Below, piece by piece: positions 49,626 through 58,494 of a stretch of DNA of 64,000 nucleotides. The DNA comes from Pyramidobacter porci (GTDB taxonomy: Bacteria; Synergistota; Synergistia; Synergistales; Dethiosulfovibrionaceae). The translations under genes and the position numbers were made by a program. The stretch covers positions 1 to 64,000 of the forward strand of contig NZ_VUNH01000014.1 of NCBI RefSeq assembly GCF_009695745.1. Reading direction: 5' to 3'. A model generated the notes under the pieces. The model was given only the letters and a program-made list of their open reading frames with translations. It made no database searches and had not been told where the DNA came from. Numbering within the stretch: the first letter of the stretch is position 1; the number at the start of each line of letters is the position of its first letter.

Positions 49626-50933
49626 ATGGCAGCACCGTGGGTATACATCAAGGATCTGAAAGAACACGTGGGCGAGAGCGTCTGCGTGAAGGGATGGATG
49701 TACAACAAACGCAGCTCGGGAAAGATTCACTTCCTCCAGCTCCGCGACGGCTCGGGAACCGTTCAGGGCGTGATGGTGAAAGGCGAAGTCCCCGACGAAC
49801 AGTTCGACGCCGCCAAAGGGCTGTGGCTCGAAGCCAGTCTCGAAGTCACCGGCGTCGTGCGCGCCGACAGCCGCGCGCCCTCCGGCGTGGAGCTGACCGT
49901 GGCCGACCTGAAAATCCTTCAGAACCCCAGCGAAGAGTATCCCATCGGCAAGAAGGATCACGGCATCGACTTCCTGCTCGATACTCGCCATCTCTGGCTG
50001 CGTTCCAGCCGCCAGAACGCCCTGATGAAGATCCGCAACGAGATCATCTGGAGCTGGCGCTGCTTCTTCCACGACCGCGGCTTCATGCTCATGGACAGCC
50101 CCATCCTCACCGGCTCCATCGGCGAAGGCGCCGACGGCCTGTTCGAACTCGATTACTTCGATCAGAAAGCCTATCTGGCCCAGACCGGCCAGCTTTACGC
50201 CGAAGCCGCGGCCATGGCTTTCGGCAAAGTCTACTGCTTCGGCCCCACTTTCCGCGCCGAAAAGTCGAAGACGCGCCGCCACCTCACCGAGTTCTGGATG
50301 CTCGAGCCGGAAATGGCCTTTTATGACAACAAGATGAACATGCAGCTTCAGGAAGACCTGGTTGTCGACACGGTGAAAAACGTGCTCGCAAACTGCGAGA
50401 AAGAACTGGGCGCGCTCGAACGCGACGTCGAGCCGCTCGAGAAAGTCGTTGCCGGCCCGTTCTACCATCTCAACTACCGCGACGCCGTCAGGAAACTCAA
50501 CGAGCTGGGCAGCGACATCAAATTCGGCGACGACCTCGGCGCCGACGACGAAACCGTCCTCACCCAACAGTACGACCGCCCCGTCTTCGTCGAGAACTAT
50601 CCCAAAGACGCCAAGGCCTTCTATATGAAAGCCAACCCCGAAGACAACGGCGAGACCGTGGTCTGTTCCGACCTGCTCGCACCCGAAGGCTACGGCGAGA
50701 TCATCGGCGGCTCCCAGCGCGAAGAGGATTACGGCCGGCTGCTGAACCGCATGAAGGAACTGAAGATGAACCCCGCCGACTACGACTGGTATCTCGACCT
50801 GCGCAAGTTCGGGTCCGTGCCCCACAGCGGCTTCGGCATCGGCCTCGAGCGCACCATCACGTGGATCTGCGGCCTGCCCCACATCCGCGAGGTCATTCCT
50901 TTCCCCCGCACCATCTACCGCCTCAAGCCGTAA
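49626..50933 (+). CDS. asnS: Asparaginyl-tRNA synthetase
   Basis: This 435-residue class IIb synthetase charges tRNA-Asn. The N-terminal OB fold binds the anticodon (VCVKGWMYNKRSSGKIHFLQ). Motif 2 is FRAEKSKTRRHLTEFWMLEPE, split here as FRAEKSKTRR and LTEFWMLEPE, and motif 3 is GFGIGLERTI. The GGSQREEDY block binds the amino acid and matches AsnRS, not AspRS. A TAGGAGG site precedes ATG 49626. Presence of a direct AsnRS means asparagine is not solely made on the tRNA. Confidence 0.95.
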   Translation: MAAPWVYIKDLKEHVGESVCVKGWMYNKRSSGKIHFLQLRDGSGTVQGVMVKGEVPDEQFDAAKGLWLEASLEVTGVVRADSRAPSGVELTVADLKILQNPSEEYPIGKKDHGIDFLLDTRHLWLRSSRQNALMKIRNEIIWSWRCFFHDRGFMLMDSPILTGSIGEGADGLFELDYFDQKAYLAQTGQLYAEAAAMAFGKVYCFGPTFRAEKSKTRRHLTEFWMLEPEMAFYDNKMNMQLQEDLVVDTVKNVLANCEKELGALERDVEPLEKVVAGPFYHLNYRDAVRKLNELGSDIKFGDDLGADDETVLTQQYDRPVFVENYPKDAKAFYMKANPEDNGETVVCSDLLAPEGYGEIIGGSQREEDYGRLLNRMKELKMNPADYDWYLDLRKFGSVPHSGFGIGLERTITWICGLPHIREVIPFPRTIYRLKP

Positions 50934-51105
50934 ATCGGAGCGAAAAGCAGCGAGATTCCTCTCCACGAAAATGGGGCCGCTTTCACACGCTAAAAATTTG
51001 GCGGGCGTCACGTGTGAGACTCTTACGATGACCTCCGCCGGCAAATTCTTATGCTGTTTTTTGATAGAAAACGGCAAAATAGCCTGCTTCGCTCGCCTTC
51101 CGAGT

Positions 51106-51142
51106 GAGTCCAGTCGCTCGGGATTGCCTTGACCGCTGCGCG
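51106..51142 (-). repeat. Diverged core fragment of the MITE-like repeat
   Basis: GAGTCCAGTCGCTCGGGA and the following bases to 51142 match the reverse complement of the core of the 39019-39190 element at about 31 of 36 positions, all differences being transitions. No inverted ends are left. The rest of the 50934-51229 gap shows no gene; it must hold the promoter of the tannase-like gene. Confidence 0.55.
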
Positions 51143-51229
51143 ACTGACGTTGCGGATCTCTCTCGGAGCGCGCGGGGATCATTCGTCGTTTGAGTCAAGA
51201 ATTTAGTATTGCAACGCGGGAGGACGATC

Positions 51230-52960
51230 ATGAGTTGCAGAATATCGTGGATTGCGGCGTTGCTCTGCCTGACGGCACTGAACGCCGCCGCTCGGGCGGA
51301 ACCGGCGGGGATCGACATGACGCGGTGGCGGTATAACGCCGAAGACAACGTGTATTATCAGCTGGGGATCCCTTACTGCGAAAGGCCCGTGGATCTGAAT
51401 TACCAGACGCTGGCGCTGTTCGTCCCCGGCTCGTATCTGAAGGGCAGCCCCAACGGCGACGGCACCTATCGCTGCGTTATCGACGAAAAAGGTTCCGCGG
51501 GCGGGTATCGGGCGGAAAACGCCCCGATCGTGGTTCCCGTGGAGACGCCCGGCTACATGGCTATGCCCGCGCTGACAGACTACGCCAGTGTCAAAGCCTA
51601 CGCCGACGCGGGCTTCGTGCTCGTTTATGCGGGCTGCCGCGGACGCGCTCACGGCGCGCCGTTGGGCGTCGTGGATCTCAAGGCGGCTGTCCGTTTCGTA
51701 CGGCGCGAAGCGGAACGTTCAAAGGACAGCGCCGAGCGGTTGCCGGGAAGTGTTGACCGCATCTTCACGTTCGGCATGAGCGGCGGCGGCGCTCAGTCGG
51801 TCCTGATGGGAGCTGCAGGCGACAGTCCGCTCTACGCGCCTTACCTGACGGCCATTGGCGCGGTCCAGGGCGTCAGCGACGCCGTTGCCGGAGCCATGTG
51901 CTGGTGCCCGATCACCAACCTCGACTGGGCGAACGAAGCTTACGAATGGAATCTCGGCGTTTCGCGCACGGGGTTGAGCGCCGAAATGCGCGAACTTTCC
52001 GGCAAGATGGCCGAGAGCTACGCCGCCTACGTGAACGCCGCCGGTTTCAAAGACAGCCGCGGCAACGTGCTGACTCTGGAACAGTCGCCCGACAGGCGCT
52101 GGCAGTCGGGCAGTTATTACGACATGATTAAGGCCGAGGTGGAAACGTCGCTCAACCATTTTCTGGCCGACACGCCCTTTCCCTACGATGCCGGCGCGGC
52201 TGCTCGGCAGCGGGGCATGAGCGTCATCGGGCGGCTGGATCTGCCCGCCGCGGGCGGTTCCCGGGCGGAAGCGTCCGGCGCGATCGAAGAGCGCGACCAT
52301 GTCGTCCGCCGCAGCGCGGCGGGCAGCGTGACGCTTTCCGGCGTCTACCGGACCGCGCAGGACTACATAGACGCGCTGAACGCCGCCGGAACGTGGGTGA
52401 GCTACGACGCCGCGGCGAACACTGCCACGATCTCCGGCCTGGACGATTTTGTGAAGGCCCTCAAGCCTGCCGCGAAAGCGGTGGGAGCCTTCGACGACCT
52501 TGGCGCCAGCCAGGGGGAGAACATGCTCTTCGGCGTCGGCGATGGACAGGGCGCCCATTTTGACGCGCACATGGCCGAGCTGCTCGACGGCACGGAGTAC
52601 GGCCCCGCGTTCGCCGCCGATCTCGCCAAGACTGACGCGCTGGGTGTCGGCGTGCAACAGCGTCTCGACATGTACACGCCGCTTTATTACCTGCTGGAAA
52701 GCTCCGCCGGCTTCCGCACGTCCAACGTCGCGTCCTGCTGGCGCATCCGCACCGGCATCGAACAGGGGGACACGGCGCTGAACACGGAAATCAACCTCGC
52801 CCGTGCGCTGGAAAACTGTGAAAGGGTCCGGAGCGTGGACTTCGCCATGGTCTGGGGTCTGAAACACGTCGAGGCCGAGCGCCGGGGCTCCGGCACGGAG
52901 AACTTCATCCAGTGGGTCAACGCCTGCCTGGCGGAGGGCGCCGCGCCGCCGGCGCGGTGA
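51230..52960 (+). CDS. Tannase-like alpha/beta-hydrolase, exported
   Basis: This 576-residue protein has a signal peptide (WIAALLCLTALNAAARA). The serine nucleophile lies in FGMSGGGAQS, as in bacterial tannases and related feruloyl-type esterases. The fold then shows a large insertion (about 230-430), an aspartate region near MYTPLYYLL, and a late histidine in MVWGLKHVEAE. The SCWRIRTGIEQGDTALNTEI stretch before it is characteristic of the subtype B tannase group. It may release gallate or other aromatic acids from plant esters in the periplasm. GGGAGG precedes ATG 51230; a VOC gene follows after 22 bp. Confidence 0.72.
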   Translation: MSCRISWIAALLCLTALNAAARAEPAGIDMTRWRYNAEDNVYYQLGIPYCERPVDLNYQTLALFVPGSYLKGSPNGDGTYRCVIDEKGSAGGYRAENAPIVVPVETPGYMAMPALTDYASVKAYADAGFVLVYAGCRGRAHGAPLGVVDLKAAVRFVRREAERSKDSAERLPGSVDRIFTFGMSGGGAQSVLMGAAGDSPLYAPYLTAIGAVQGVSDAVAGAMCWCPITNLDWANEAYEWNLGVSRTGLSAEMRELSGKMAESYAAYVNAAGFKDSRGNVLTLEQSPDRRWQSGSYYDMIKAEVETSLNHFLADTPFPYDAGAAARQRGMSVIGRLDLPAAGGSRAEASGAIEERDHVVRRSAAGSVTLSGVYRTAQDYIDALNAAGTWVSYDAAANTATISGLDDFVKALKPAAKAVGAFDDLGASQGENMLFGVGDGQGAHFDAHMAELLDGTEYGPAFAADLAKTDALGVGVQQRLDMYTPLYYLLESSAGFRTSNVASCWRIRTGIEQGDTALNTEINLARALENCERVRSVDFAMVWGLKHVEAERRGSGTENFIQWVNACLAEGAAPPAR

Positions 52961-52982
52961 AAGCGGGACGGGAGGAAAAATC

Positions 52983-53345
52983 ATGGAAGCGATTCTCGGC
53001 AACGTGATGGTCGATTGCAACGACGAAACGGAACTGCAAAATTTTTACGCGGAGCTGCTGGGTTGGGAAAAGTGCGTGCTGTTCGGGCGGCCGGCGGTCA
53101 GGAGCTCGGGCGGCGTCGTCTTCCTGTTCACCGGGGAAGAGGATTACGTCCCGCCCGTGTGGCCGGAGGAAAAGGGAAAGCAGCAGAAGCAGATGCACTT
53201 CGATTTTCAGGTGGAAAACGTGCCGGAAGCGGTGAAAAAGGCCGAAGCGCTGGGCGCGGTCAAAGCCGCAGCGCAGTTCGGCGGCGGCCAGTTCGTGACC
53301 ATGCTCGACCCGGCCGGACACCCGTTCTGCCTGTGCCGGAAATGA
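52983..53345 (+). CDS. VOC-superfamily (glyoxalase-like) protein
   Basis: This 120-residue protein of the vicinal-oxygen-chelate fold begins ILGNVMVDCNDETELQNFYA (first module, the usual metal histidine replaced by aspartate or asparagine) and continues with MHFDFQVENVPEAVKKAEAL (second module with histidine). It ends in MLDPAGHPFCLCRK, typical for the group of small VOC proteins of unknown activity. GGGAGG precedes the ATG. It probably shares a transcript with the tannase-like gene. Confidence 0.75.
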   Translation: MEAILGNVMVDCNDETELQNFYAELLGWEKCVLFGRPAVRSSGGVVFLFTGEEDYVPPVWPEEKGKQQKQMHFDFQVENVPEAVKKAEALGAVKAAAQFGGGQFVTMLDPAGHPFCLCRK

Positions 53346-53411
53346 GTCCGACGTCAAAGAGGAAAAATAATATTCGGTGCAAACTAGGTTTCCGCAATGA
53401 TCCGCAGAAAA

Positions 53412-53427
53412 TGTTCCACGTGGAACA
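53412..53427. promoter_or_regulatory. parS: parS-like ParB-binding site 3
   Basis: Third exact copy of TGTTCCACGTGGAACA, in the gap between the VOC and EamA genes. All four copies lie outside coding regions. Confidence 0.85.
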
Positions 53428-53599
53428 TTTTGCGTCGAAAAAACGGGCATTCTGACGTCGCGGCTTTTCGGCGGCGCCTCCGCGCCCTTGGGCGGACCGG
53501 CGCTGCGCTTTTCGGAGCCTGCGCGGCGCGCCCTTCGCTCTGGTATCGTGAGACGGTCTTTTCTGGCTCGCGCCCCTCGTGCCAAAGGAAGTGCTGCTG

Positions 53600-54457
53600 A
53601 TGAATTCAATGAAATGGCTCATGGCCGGAGCCATGCTGATCTTCGGCTCGATCGGCCTGTTCGCGCGCCGCGTTCCGCTTTCGTCGGCGCAGATCTCGCT
53701 GTGGCGCGCCGCCGTCGGCGGCCTTTGCCTGCTTGCCGCGGCCGTGACGGTGGGCAATGGACTTTCATGGAAGAGAATCCGCACCAACGCCAGATACTTG
53801 CTCATGGCCGGCGTTTTTATAGGCATGAACTTGATTTTGTTCGTCGAAGCTTTCCGCTGGACGTCGATTGCCACGGGCACGATCTGTTATTATCTGGCAC
53901 CCGTGTTCATGCTCTGTCTTGCGCCGTGGCTGCTGCGCGAAAAGCTGGAAAAGCGTACGGCCGTCTGCGTCCTCGTCTCGCTGTGCGGTCTGGCCTGCGT
54001 CGCAGGCGGCAGCGGCGGCGCGGGGAGAAACGACCTGCTCGGCGTCGCCTGCGGCGTCGGCGCGGCCGTCTTCTACGCCTGCGCGGTCATGGCCAATAAA
54101 TTCCTGAGCGGCGTCACGCCGTACGAGTCCACCGCGGCCGAGCTGCTGCTCGCGGCCGCTTTTCTCGCCCCCTACGTGCTCGTCAAAGGGGGCCCCCCGC
54201 TGGCCAGTCTGGACGGCATGGGCTGGCTCTGCCTGGCGGCGCTGTGCCTGATCCACACCGGGCTGGCCTATCTGATGTACTTCACGGCGCTGCGCCGCCT
54301 GCCTGCCCAGACTACGGCGGCGCTGAGCTATATCGACCCGCTCTCGGCGGTTCTCATGAGCTGGCTGCTCCTCGGCGAGTCGATGACGCCGCTGCAGCTC
54401 GCCGGCGGCGCCCTGATCCTCGGCGCGACGTTCCTGAACGAAATGAAAACGGGCTGA
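53600..54457 (+). CDS. EamA-family metabolite exporter
   Basis: This 285-residue inner-membrane protein has ten predicted helices in two EamA repeats. The first repeat includes GSIGLFARRVPLSSAQISLW and FRWTSIATGTICYYLAPVF; the second contains YESTAAELLLAAAFLAPYV and the closing block LPAQTTAALSYIDPLSAVL. Members export amino acids or other small metabolites. ATG 53600 is supported by AAAGGAAG about ten bases upstream; in-frame starts at 53579 and 53609 are possible. Confidence 0.85.
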   Translation: MNSMKWLMAGAMLIFGSIGLFARRVPLSSAQISLWRAAVGGLCLLAAAVTVGNGLSWKRIRTNARYLLMAGVFIGMNLILFVEAFRWTSIATGTICYYLAPVFMLCLAPWLLREKLEKRTAVCVLVSLCGLACVAGGSGGAGRNDLLGVACGVGAAVFYACAVMANKFLSGVTPYESTAAELLLAAAFLAPYVLVKGGPPLASLDGMGWLCLAALCLIHTGLAYLMYFTALRRLPAQTTAALSYIDPLSAVLMSWLLLGESMTPLQLAGGALILGATFLNEMKTG

Positions 54458-54460
54458 CGC

Positions 54461-54498
54461 AAAAAGTCCCCGCTTCCAAACGGAAGCGGGGACTTTTT
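54461..54498. terminator. Bidirectional terminator between the EamA and M20 genes
   Basis: A perfect 17-bp stem (54461-54477 with 54482-54498) with an AAAC loop. AAAAAG and CTTTTT at its ends give T runs on both strands, fitting two convergent genes. Confidence 0.92.
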
Positions 54499-54510
54499 GC
54501 GCGCTGCGCG

Positions 54511-55707
54511 CTATTGATTGAGGAACGCCCAGGCGCAGGCGGCTTCGAAGGCCGCGCCTTTGCAGAGCTGGGATTCGTCGATGGTGAACTTACAGTGGTG
54601 GTGCGGCCAGTCGGTCCCTTTAGCGGCGTCGCCGCAGCCGATGAAGAAGAACGCGCCGGGGATTTTTTCGAGGTAGAAACTGAAATCCTCGCCGCCCATG
54701 GTCGGCGGTACTTCGCGCACCATGTCGGCGCCGAAGATCCCGCGCCCGCTCTCCGCGCCCAGCCGCGCCATGGCCGGATCGTTGACGGTGGGCGGCAGGT
54801 TGCGGCGGTAATCCAGCTCCGCCGTACAGCGAAAGGCCGCGCCGATGTTCTCGGCCATGCGGCGGATGAACGCCTCGCAGTCACGGCTGATCTGCGGTTC
54901 GAAGGATCGGGCTGTGCCGGTCAGCTCCACTTCCGAGGGGATGACGTTGAACGCGCCGCCGGCCTTCATGACGCCGGTGGAGAGTACGGCGCATTTCAGA
55001 GGGTTAACCTCGCGGCTGACGAACGTTTGCAGCGCGCAGATCAGCTGCGCTGCCGCCACGGTCGGGTCGTGCGTCTGGTGGGGCGAAGCGCCGTGCCCGC
55101 CTTGGCCGTGCAGCTTCACCGTCCACGAGTCGGAACAGGCCATCATCGGCCCGGCGCGCCAGCCCAGCACGCCCGACGGCAGCGGGCTCCACAGGTGCAC
55201 GCCGAAGATCGCGTCCATGCCGTCGAGCGCGCGGCCGTCCTCCACTACGGCCCGAGCGCCCTGCACGAATTCGGCCGATTCCTCAGAGGGCTGGAAGATC
55301 AGCCGCACCGAGCCGCGCAGCCGCGCCTTTGCTTCGCAGAGCATCCGCGCCGTGCCCAGCAACATGGCCATGTGGCCGTCGTGGCCGCAGGCGTGCATGA
55401 CGCCGGGACGCTGCGAGGAAAACGGCAGCCCCGTTCCCTCCGCGACCGGCAGCGCGTCGATGTCGGCGCGCAGGGCGACTCGCCGCCCGGGGAGTCCGCC
55501 CACAATGTCGGCGATGACGCCGGTGGGCCGTCCGCGCGTGCCGACGGCGACGTTCTCGCAGCCCATCTCCGACAGCGCCGCGGCGATGGAATCGCTGGTC
55601 TTCACTTCGTCGAAAGAAAGCTCGGGAAACGAATGAAAATGCCGCCGCCAGGCGACGACGGCACTTTCAAGTTCTTGGGCGCGGGCTTTGAAATCAGGCG
55701 TTTTCAT
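54511..55707 (-). CDS. M20D-family N-acyl-amino-acid amidohydrolase
   Basis: This 398-residue enzyme resembles hippurate hydrolase and aminobenzoyl-glutamate hydrolases. Metal and catalytic residues lie in HACGHDGHMAM, FQPSEESAEF (two glutamates) and the end block PTMGGEDFSFY; the dimerisation domain has GQGGHGASPHQTHDP. It would split N-acyl or N-aroyl amino acids in the cytoplasm. It starts three bases after the stop of a YfcC-type carrier gene, which suggests that the carrier imports its substrate, as AbgT does for AbgAB. Confidence 0.88.
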   Translation of the reverse strand: MKTPDFKARAQELESAVVAWRRHFHSFPELSFDEVKTSDSIAAALSEMGCENVAVGTRGRPTGVIADIVGGLPGRRVALRADIDALPVAEGTGLPFSSQRPGVMHACGHDGHMAMLLGTARMLCEAKARLRGSVRLIFQPSEESAEFVQGARAVVEDGRALDGMDAIFGVHLWSPLPSGVLGWRAGPMMACSDSWTVKLHGQGGHGASPHQTHDPTVAAAQLICALQTFVSREVNPLKCAVLSTGVMKAGGAFNVIPSEVELTGTARSFEPQISRDCEAFIRRMAENIGAAFRCTAELDYRRNLPPTVNDPAMARLGAESGRGIFGADMVREVPPTMGGEDFSFYLEKIPGAFFFIGCGDAAKGTDWPHHHCKFTIDESQLCKGAAFEAACAWAFLNQ

Positions 55708-55710
55708 GAC

Positions 55711-57108
55711 TTAATTCCAGCCGATGGCGATTCCCACGCACATGAAAACCCAGCCGAGCAGCACTACCTTGACGACCAACGGGAACACGAAGCGGAACCA
55801 GCGGTCGAAGGGCACGCGCGTCAGAGCCAGCATGGCCAGCATGCCGCCGACGGTGGGATAGCACAGGTTGGTGACGCCGTCGCCGATCTGGAACGCCATC
55901 ACGGAAACCTGGCGGGTCATGCCGACGAGGTCGGAAAGCGGGATCATCACGGGCATCGTCGCCATCGCCTGGCCGGAGCCGGAAGGGATCAGGAAGTTGA
56001 TCAGGCAGTGGGCGAGCGACATCAGCACGGCCGAAGCGTAGACGCCGAGCCCCTGCAGCGGCGTGACCAGTCCGTGGATGACGGCGTCGGTGATGTTGCC
56101 GTCCTTCATGACGACCTGAATGGCGAGCGCCACGCCGATGGCCAGCGCGCCGCCGGCGACCGACTTGGCGCCCTCGATCATCAGCTCGACCATCCGGTTG
56201 GGGCGAATGCCGCCCACAAACGCGCCGACGATGCCGATGAGCAGGAACAGCCCGGCCATCTCGTTCAGATACCATTTCCACCTGAGCACGCCGAAGATCG
56301 TGAAGGCCATGCCGGCGACGAACACCGACAGGACGGCCTTGTCGCGGCCGGTCAGCTCGTACTCCTCGATTGGACGCGTCAGCGTCAGTCCCGAAGTGTC
56401 CGCATCGGGAACGAGACTCTGGGAAGGATCGCGGCGGATTCTGTCCATGTAGCCGGTGACGTGGAAGCCCGTGAGGATGATGGCGCACAGGCAGTAGAGC
56501 GAGCGGAAGGCGATGCCCGAGTAGATGGGCAGCTGGGCGATGGCATGGGCCGTGCCGACCGTGTAGGGATTGATCGGCGAAGTGGCGAAGCCGATGCCGA
56601 TACCGGCGATGGCCATGCCCGCGCCGACCATCACGTCGCCGCCGAGAGCCAGCGCCACGAACACGGCGATGGGCGTGACGGCGATGTTGTTCTCGAAGCC
56701 GACGGTGGCGCCGAGGAAGCCGAAGATGAGCATGACGATCCAGATCAGCTTCCTGTAGTTGCCGACGCCGATCCGTTTCACCGCGTAGCCGACGCCGTGC
56801 TCGATGGCGCCGGTGCTCTGCAGCACGTTGAACATGGCGCCGGAGATGAACGTGATGACGACGACGATGCCGGCGTTGACGATGCCGCGGGGAATGGCCG
56901 TGAGGAACTGCATCAGCGTCACCGGCGTGGGATCGACCGCATGGTACGTGGTGGGATCGACGACCTTGCGTCCGTTCACGACGACGCGGTCATACACGCC
57001 CGGCGGCAGGAAATACGTCAGGACCGCCACCGCGACGACGATCAGGAACAGCAGGATATAAGGATGGGGCAGTTTTTCATACCAGCGCTTCCGTGCAATT
57101 TCTGTCAT
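55711..57108 (-). CDS. YfcC-family carrier (DcuC/arginine-ornithine antiporter related)
   Basis: This 465-residue inner-membrane protein has about twelve hydrophobic segments. Family cues are LPHPYILLFLIVVAVAVLTY at the start, FLGATVGFENNIAVTPI, ATSPINPYTVGTAHAIAQLP and the late NFLIPSGSGQAMATMPVMIP, which is the most conserved block. YfcC proteins are thought to carry carboxylates, amino acids or peptides. ATG 57108 has AAAGGGG upstream and lies behind a promoter at 57158-57186. The downstream amidohydrolase points to an acylated amino acid as cargo. Confidence 0.85.
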   Translation of the reverse strand: MTEIARKRWYEKLPHPYILLFLIVVAVAVLTYFLPPGVYDRVVVNGRKVVDPTTYHAVDPTPVTLMQFLTAIPRGIVNAGIVVVITFISGAMFNVLQSTGAIEHGVGYAVKRIGVGNYRKLIWIVMLIFGFLGATVGFENNIAVTPIAVFVALALGGDVMVGAGMAIAGIGIGFATSPINPYTVGTAHAIAQLPIYSGIAFRSLYCLCAIILTGFHVTGYMDRIRRDPSQSLVPDADTSGLTLTRPIEEYELTGRDKAVLSVFVAGMAFTIFGVLRWKWYLNEMAGLFLLIGIVGAFVGGIRPNRMVELMIEGAKSVAGGALAIGVALAIQVVMKDGNITDAVIHGLVTPLQGLGVYASAVLMSLAHCLINFLIPSGSGQAMATMPVMIPLSDLVGMTRQVSVMAFQIGDGVTNLCYPTVGGMLAMLALTRVPFDRWFRFVFPLVVKVVLLGWVFMCVGIAIGWN

Positions 57109-57157
57109 AGGAAATTCCCCTTTCCGAAAATAATGACGGACTATGAAACTAAACAAT

Positions 57158-57186
57158 AGAATAGCACCGCAAGAAGCCGAAATCAA
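57158..57186 (-). promoter_or_regulatory. Promoter of the YfcC/M20 operon
   Basis: On the minus strand, TTGATT (57186-57181), 17 bp, TATTCT (57163-57158), about 50 bp before the start codon at 57108. Confidence 0.55.
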
Positions 57187-57272
57187 GAATAAAACTGCAT
57201 GGTGATCAAAAAGAATCAAGTAAAAAACATTTTAAGTCATCAAAACGCCTAAAACTACGGAGAAAAAACAAG

Positions 57273-57338
57273 CCGCGAAAAAACGCGGGCGGATGACCGG
57301 ACAGAAGCCGGGCCTTCGCTCCCGCATTTTTTTCGCGG
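57273..57338. terminator. Large terminator after the GNAT/DJ-1 gene
   Basis: CCGCGAAAAAA-C-GCGGG (57273-57289) pairs with CCCGC-A-TTTTTTTCGCGG (57321-57338) around a 31-base loop. On the minus strand the A-rich arm supplies TTTTTT. It follows the minus-strand gene ending at 57369. Confidence 0.7.
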
Positions 57339-57368
57339 CGTCCGGCGCGGGATTCCGCGCCGGCAAAA

Positions 57369-58466
57369 CTAACGCCGGGAATTCTCCGAAAAAGGATCGT
57401 CGTCCGGGTCGTCGTTCCATCGGTACTCGATCTGTCGCGCGATCTCCGCCGCCCGTTCGCGGCCGAATCGGTCGGCGACGAAGCCCAGCGCCATGTCCAT
57501 GCCGGCGGAAACGCCCGAGGACGCGTAGAACTTGCCGTCCGTCGTCCAACGCGCCGTGTCGCGCCACAGGACTTTTCCGCCGCACGACTTGGCCCAGTCC
57601 AGCGCGCGCTTGTTCGACGTGGCTTCGCGCCCGTCCAGCGCGCCGCACCCGGCCAGCAGCGCCGAGCCCGTGCAGACGGACAGGCAGTAGGCGGAGGCGT
57701 CGGCCAGCTTCCGCAGCAGGGCGAGAAACTCTCCGTCGCCGGCCAGCGGCCGCGTGCCCCGGCCGCCCGGCAGCAGCAGCGCGCCGCGCGGGTCGGCCGC
57801 CGAAACCGGTTCGGTGAGGACGCGCACCCCCTGGGCGTTGACCACCTCGCCGCCGCCGCGCGAGAACCAGCGCAGCCGGTAGTCGCCGACGTGGGCGAGG
57901 ATCTCCGCGGGGCCGAAGACATCGAGCGTCTCGTAGCCCGCAAAGAGCAGGACGTTCACGTCGAACGGGCGCCCGGGCAGGTCGGTCTTTTCGCGGCGCA
58001 CGCCGTGATAGGGGCCGTCTTCCACGGTCCCGGCGGCGCGGAAGCCGAGATTCTCGTAAAAACGGTTCAGTTTCGTGTTGTCCGCGGCGCAGTCGAGACG
58101 CAGCGCGCGCTTGCCGAGCGCCGCCGCCCGCTCGCCGGCCAGCCGCAGGAACTCGCGCCCCGCGCCGCGCTCGCGCAGCGACGAAGTCAGATTGTGCACG
58201 TACAGCGCCGGCAGCGTCGAGTCGCGCCAGCGCGGATCCTCTTCGAGCAGCACCGCCGCGGCGGCCGCTTCGCCGCCGTCTTCGAGCGCGAACAGTTTGC
58301 CCTCGCGCAGCATCCGCTCGTAATAGCCGCGCGGGGAGGCTTCCCGGTAGTTCGCGACGTTCCGCTGCCGGATGCCCGTTTCGTCCATCCAGCGGAGGCG
58401 CGCCTCGATCAGCGCCTCGATCCGTTCCAAGTCGCCGCCGCGGGCGAGACGAAGCCGATACGTCAT
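57369..58466 (-). CDS. GNAT acetyltransferase - DJ-1/PfpI fusion
   Basis: This 365-residue chain has two unrelated domains. Residues 1 to about 160 are a GNAT fold: YRLRLARGGDLERIEALIEA opens, LYVHNLTSSLRERGAGREFL is the acetyl-CoA loop region, and LDCAADNTKLNRFYENLGF is the C-terminal signature. Residues about 167-345 form a DJ-1/PfpI domain like that of AraC-type amidases: VLLFAGYETLDVFGPAEIL, then the nucleophile cysteine in LSVCTGSALLAGCGAL and the W-T-D-G-K region. No stop or frame change separates them. The combination suggests linked modification and repair or amidase activity; function is unknown. It is followed upstream by a flavodoxin gene 28 bp away. Confidence 0.82.
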   Translation of the reverse strand: MTYRLRLARGGDLERIEALIEARLRWMDETGIRQRNVANYREASPRGYYERMLREGKLFALEDGGEAAAAAVLLEEDPRWRDSTLPALYVHNLTSSLRERGAGREFLRLAGERAAALGKRALRLDCAADNTKLNRFYENLGFRAAGTVEDGPYHGVRREKTDLPGRPFDVNVLLFAGYETLDVFGPAEILAHVGDYRLRWFSRGGGEVVNAQGVRVLTEPVSAADPRGALLLPGGRGTRPLAGDGEFLALLRKLADASAYCLSVCTGSALLAGCGALDGREATSNKRALDWAKSCGGKVLWRDTARWTTDGKFYASSGVSAGMDMALGFVADRFGRERAAEIARQIEYRWNDDPDDDPFSENSRR

Positions 58467-58494
58467 GGAAGATCCTCCCGTTTGCTCACGTTCC

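Noticed and set aside
54244-57159. A plus-strand open frame of about 970 codons opposite the M20 and YfcC genes
   Set aside because: It is antisense to two motif-complete genes and shows only low-complexity His/Arg/Asp sequence.
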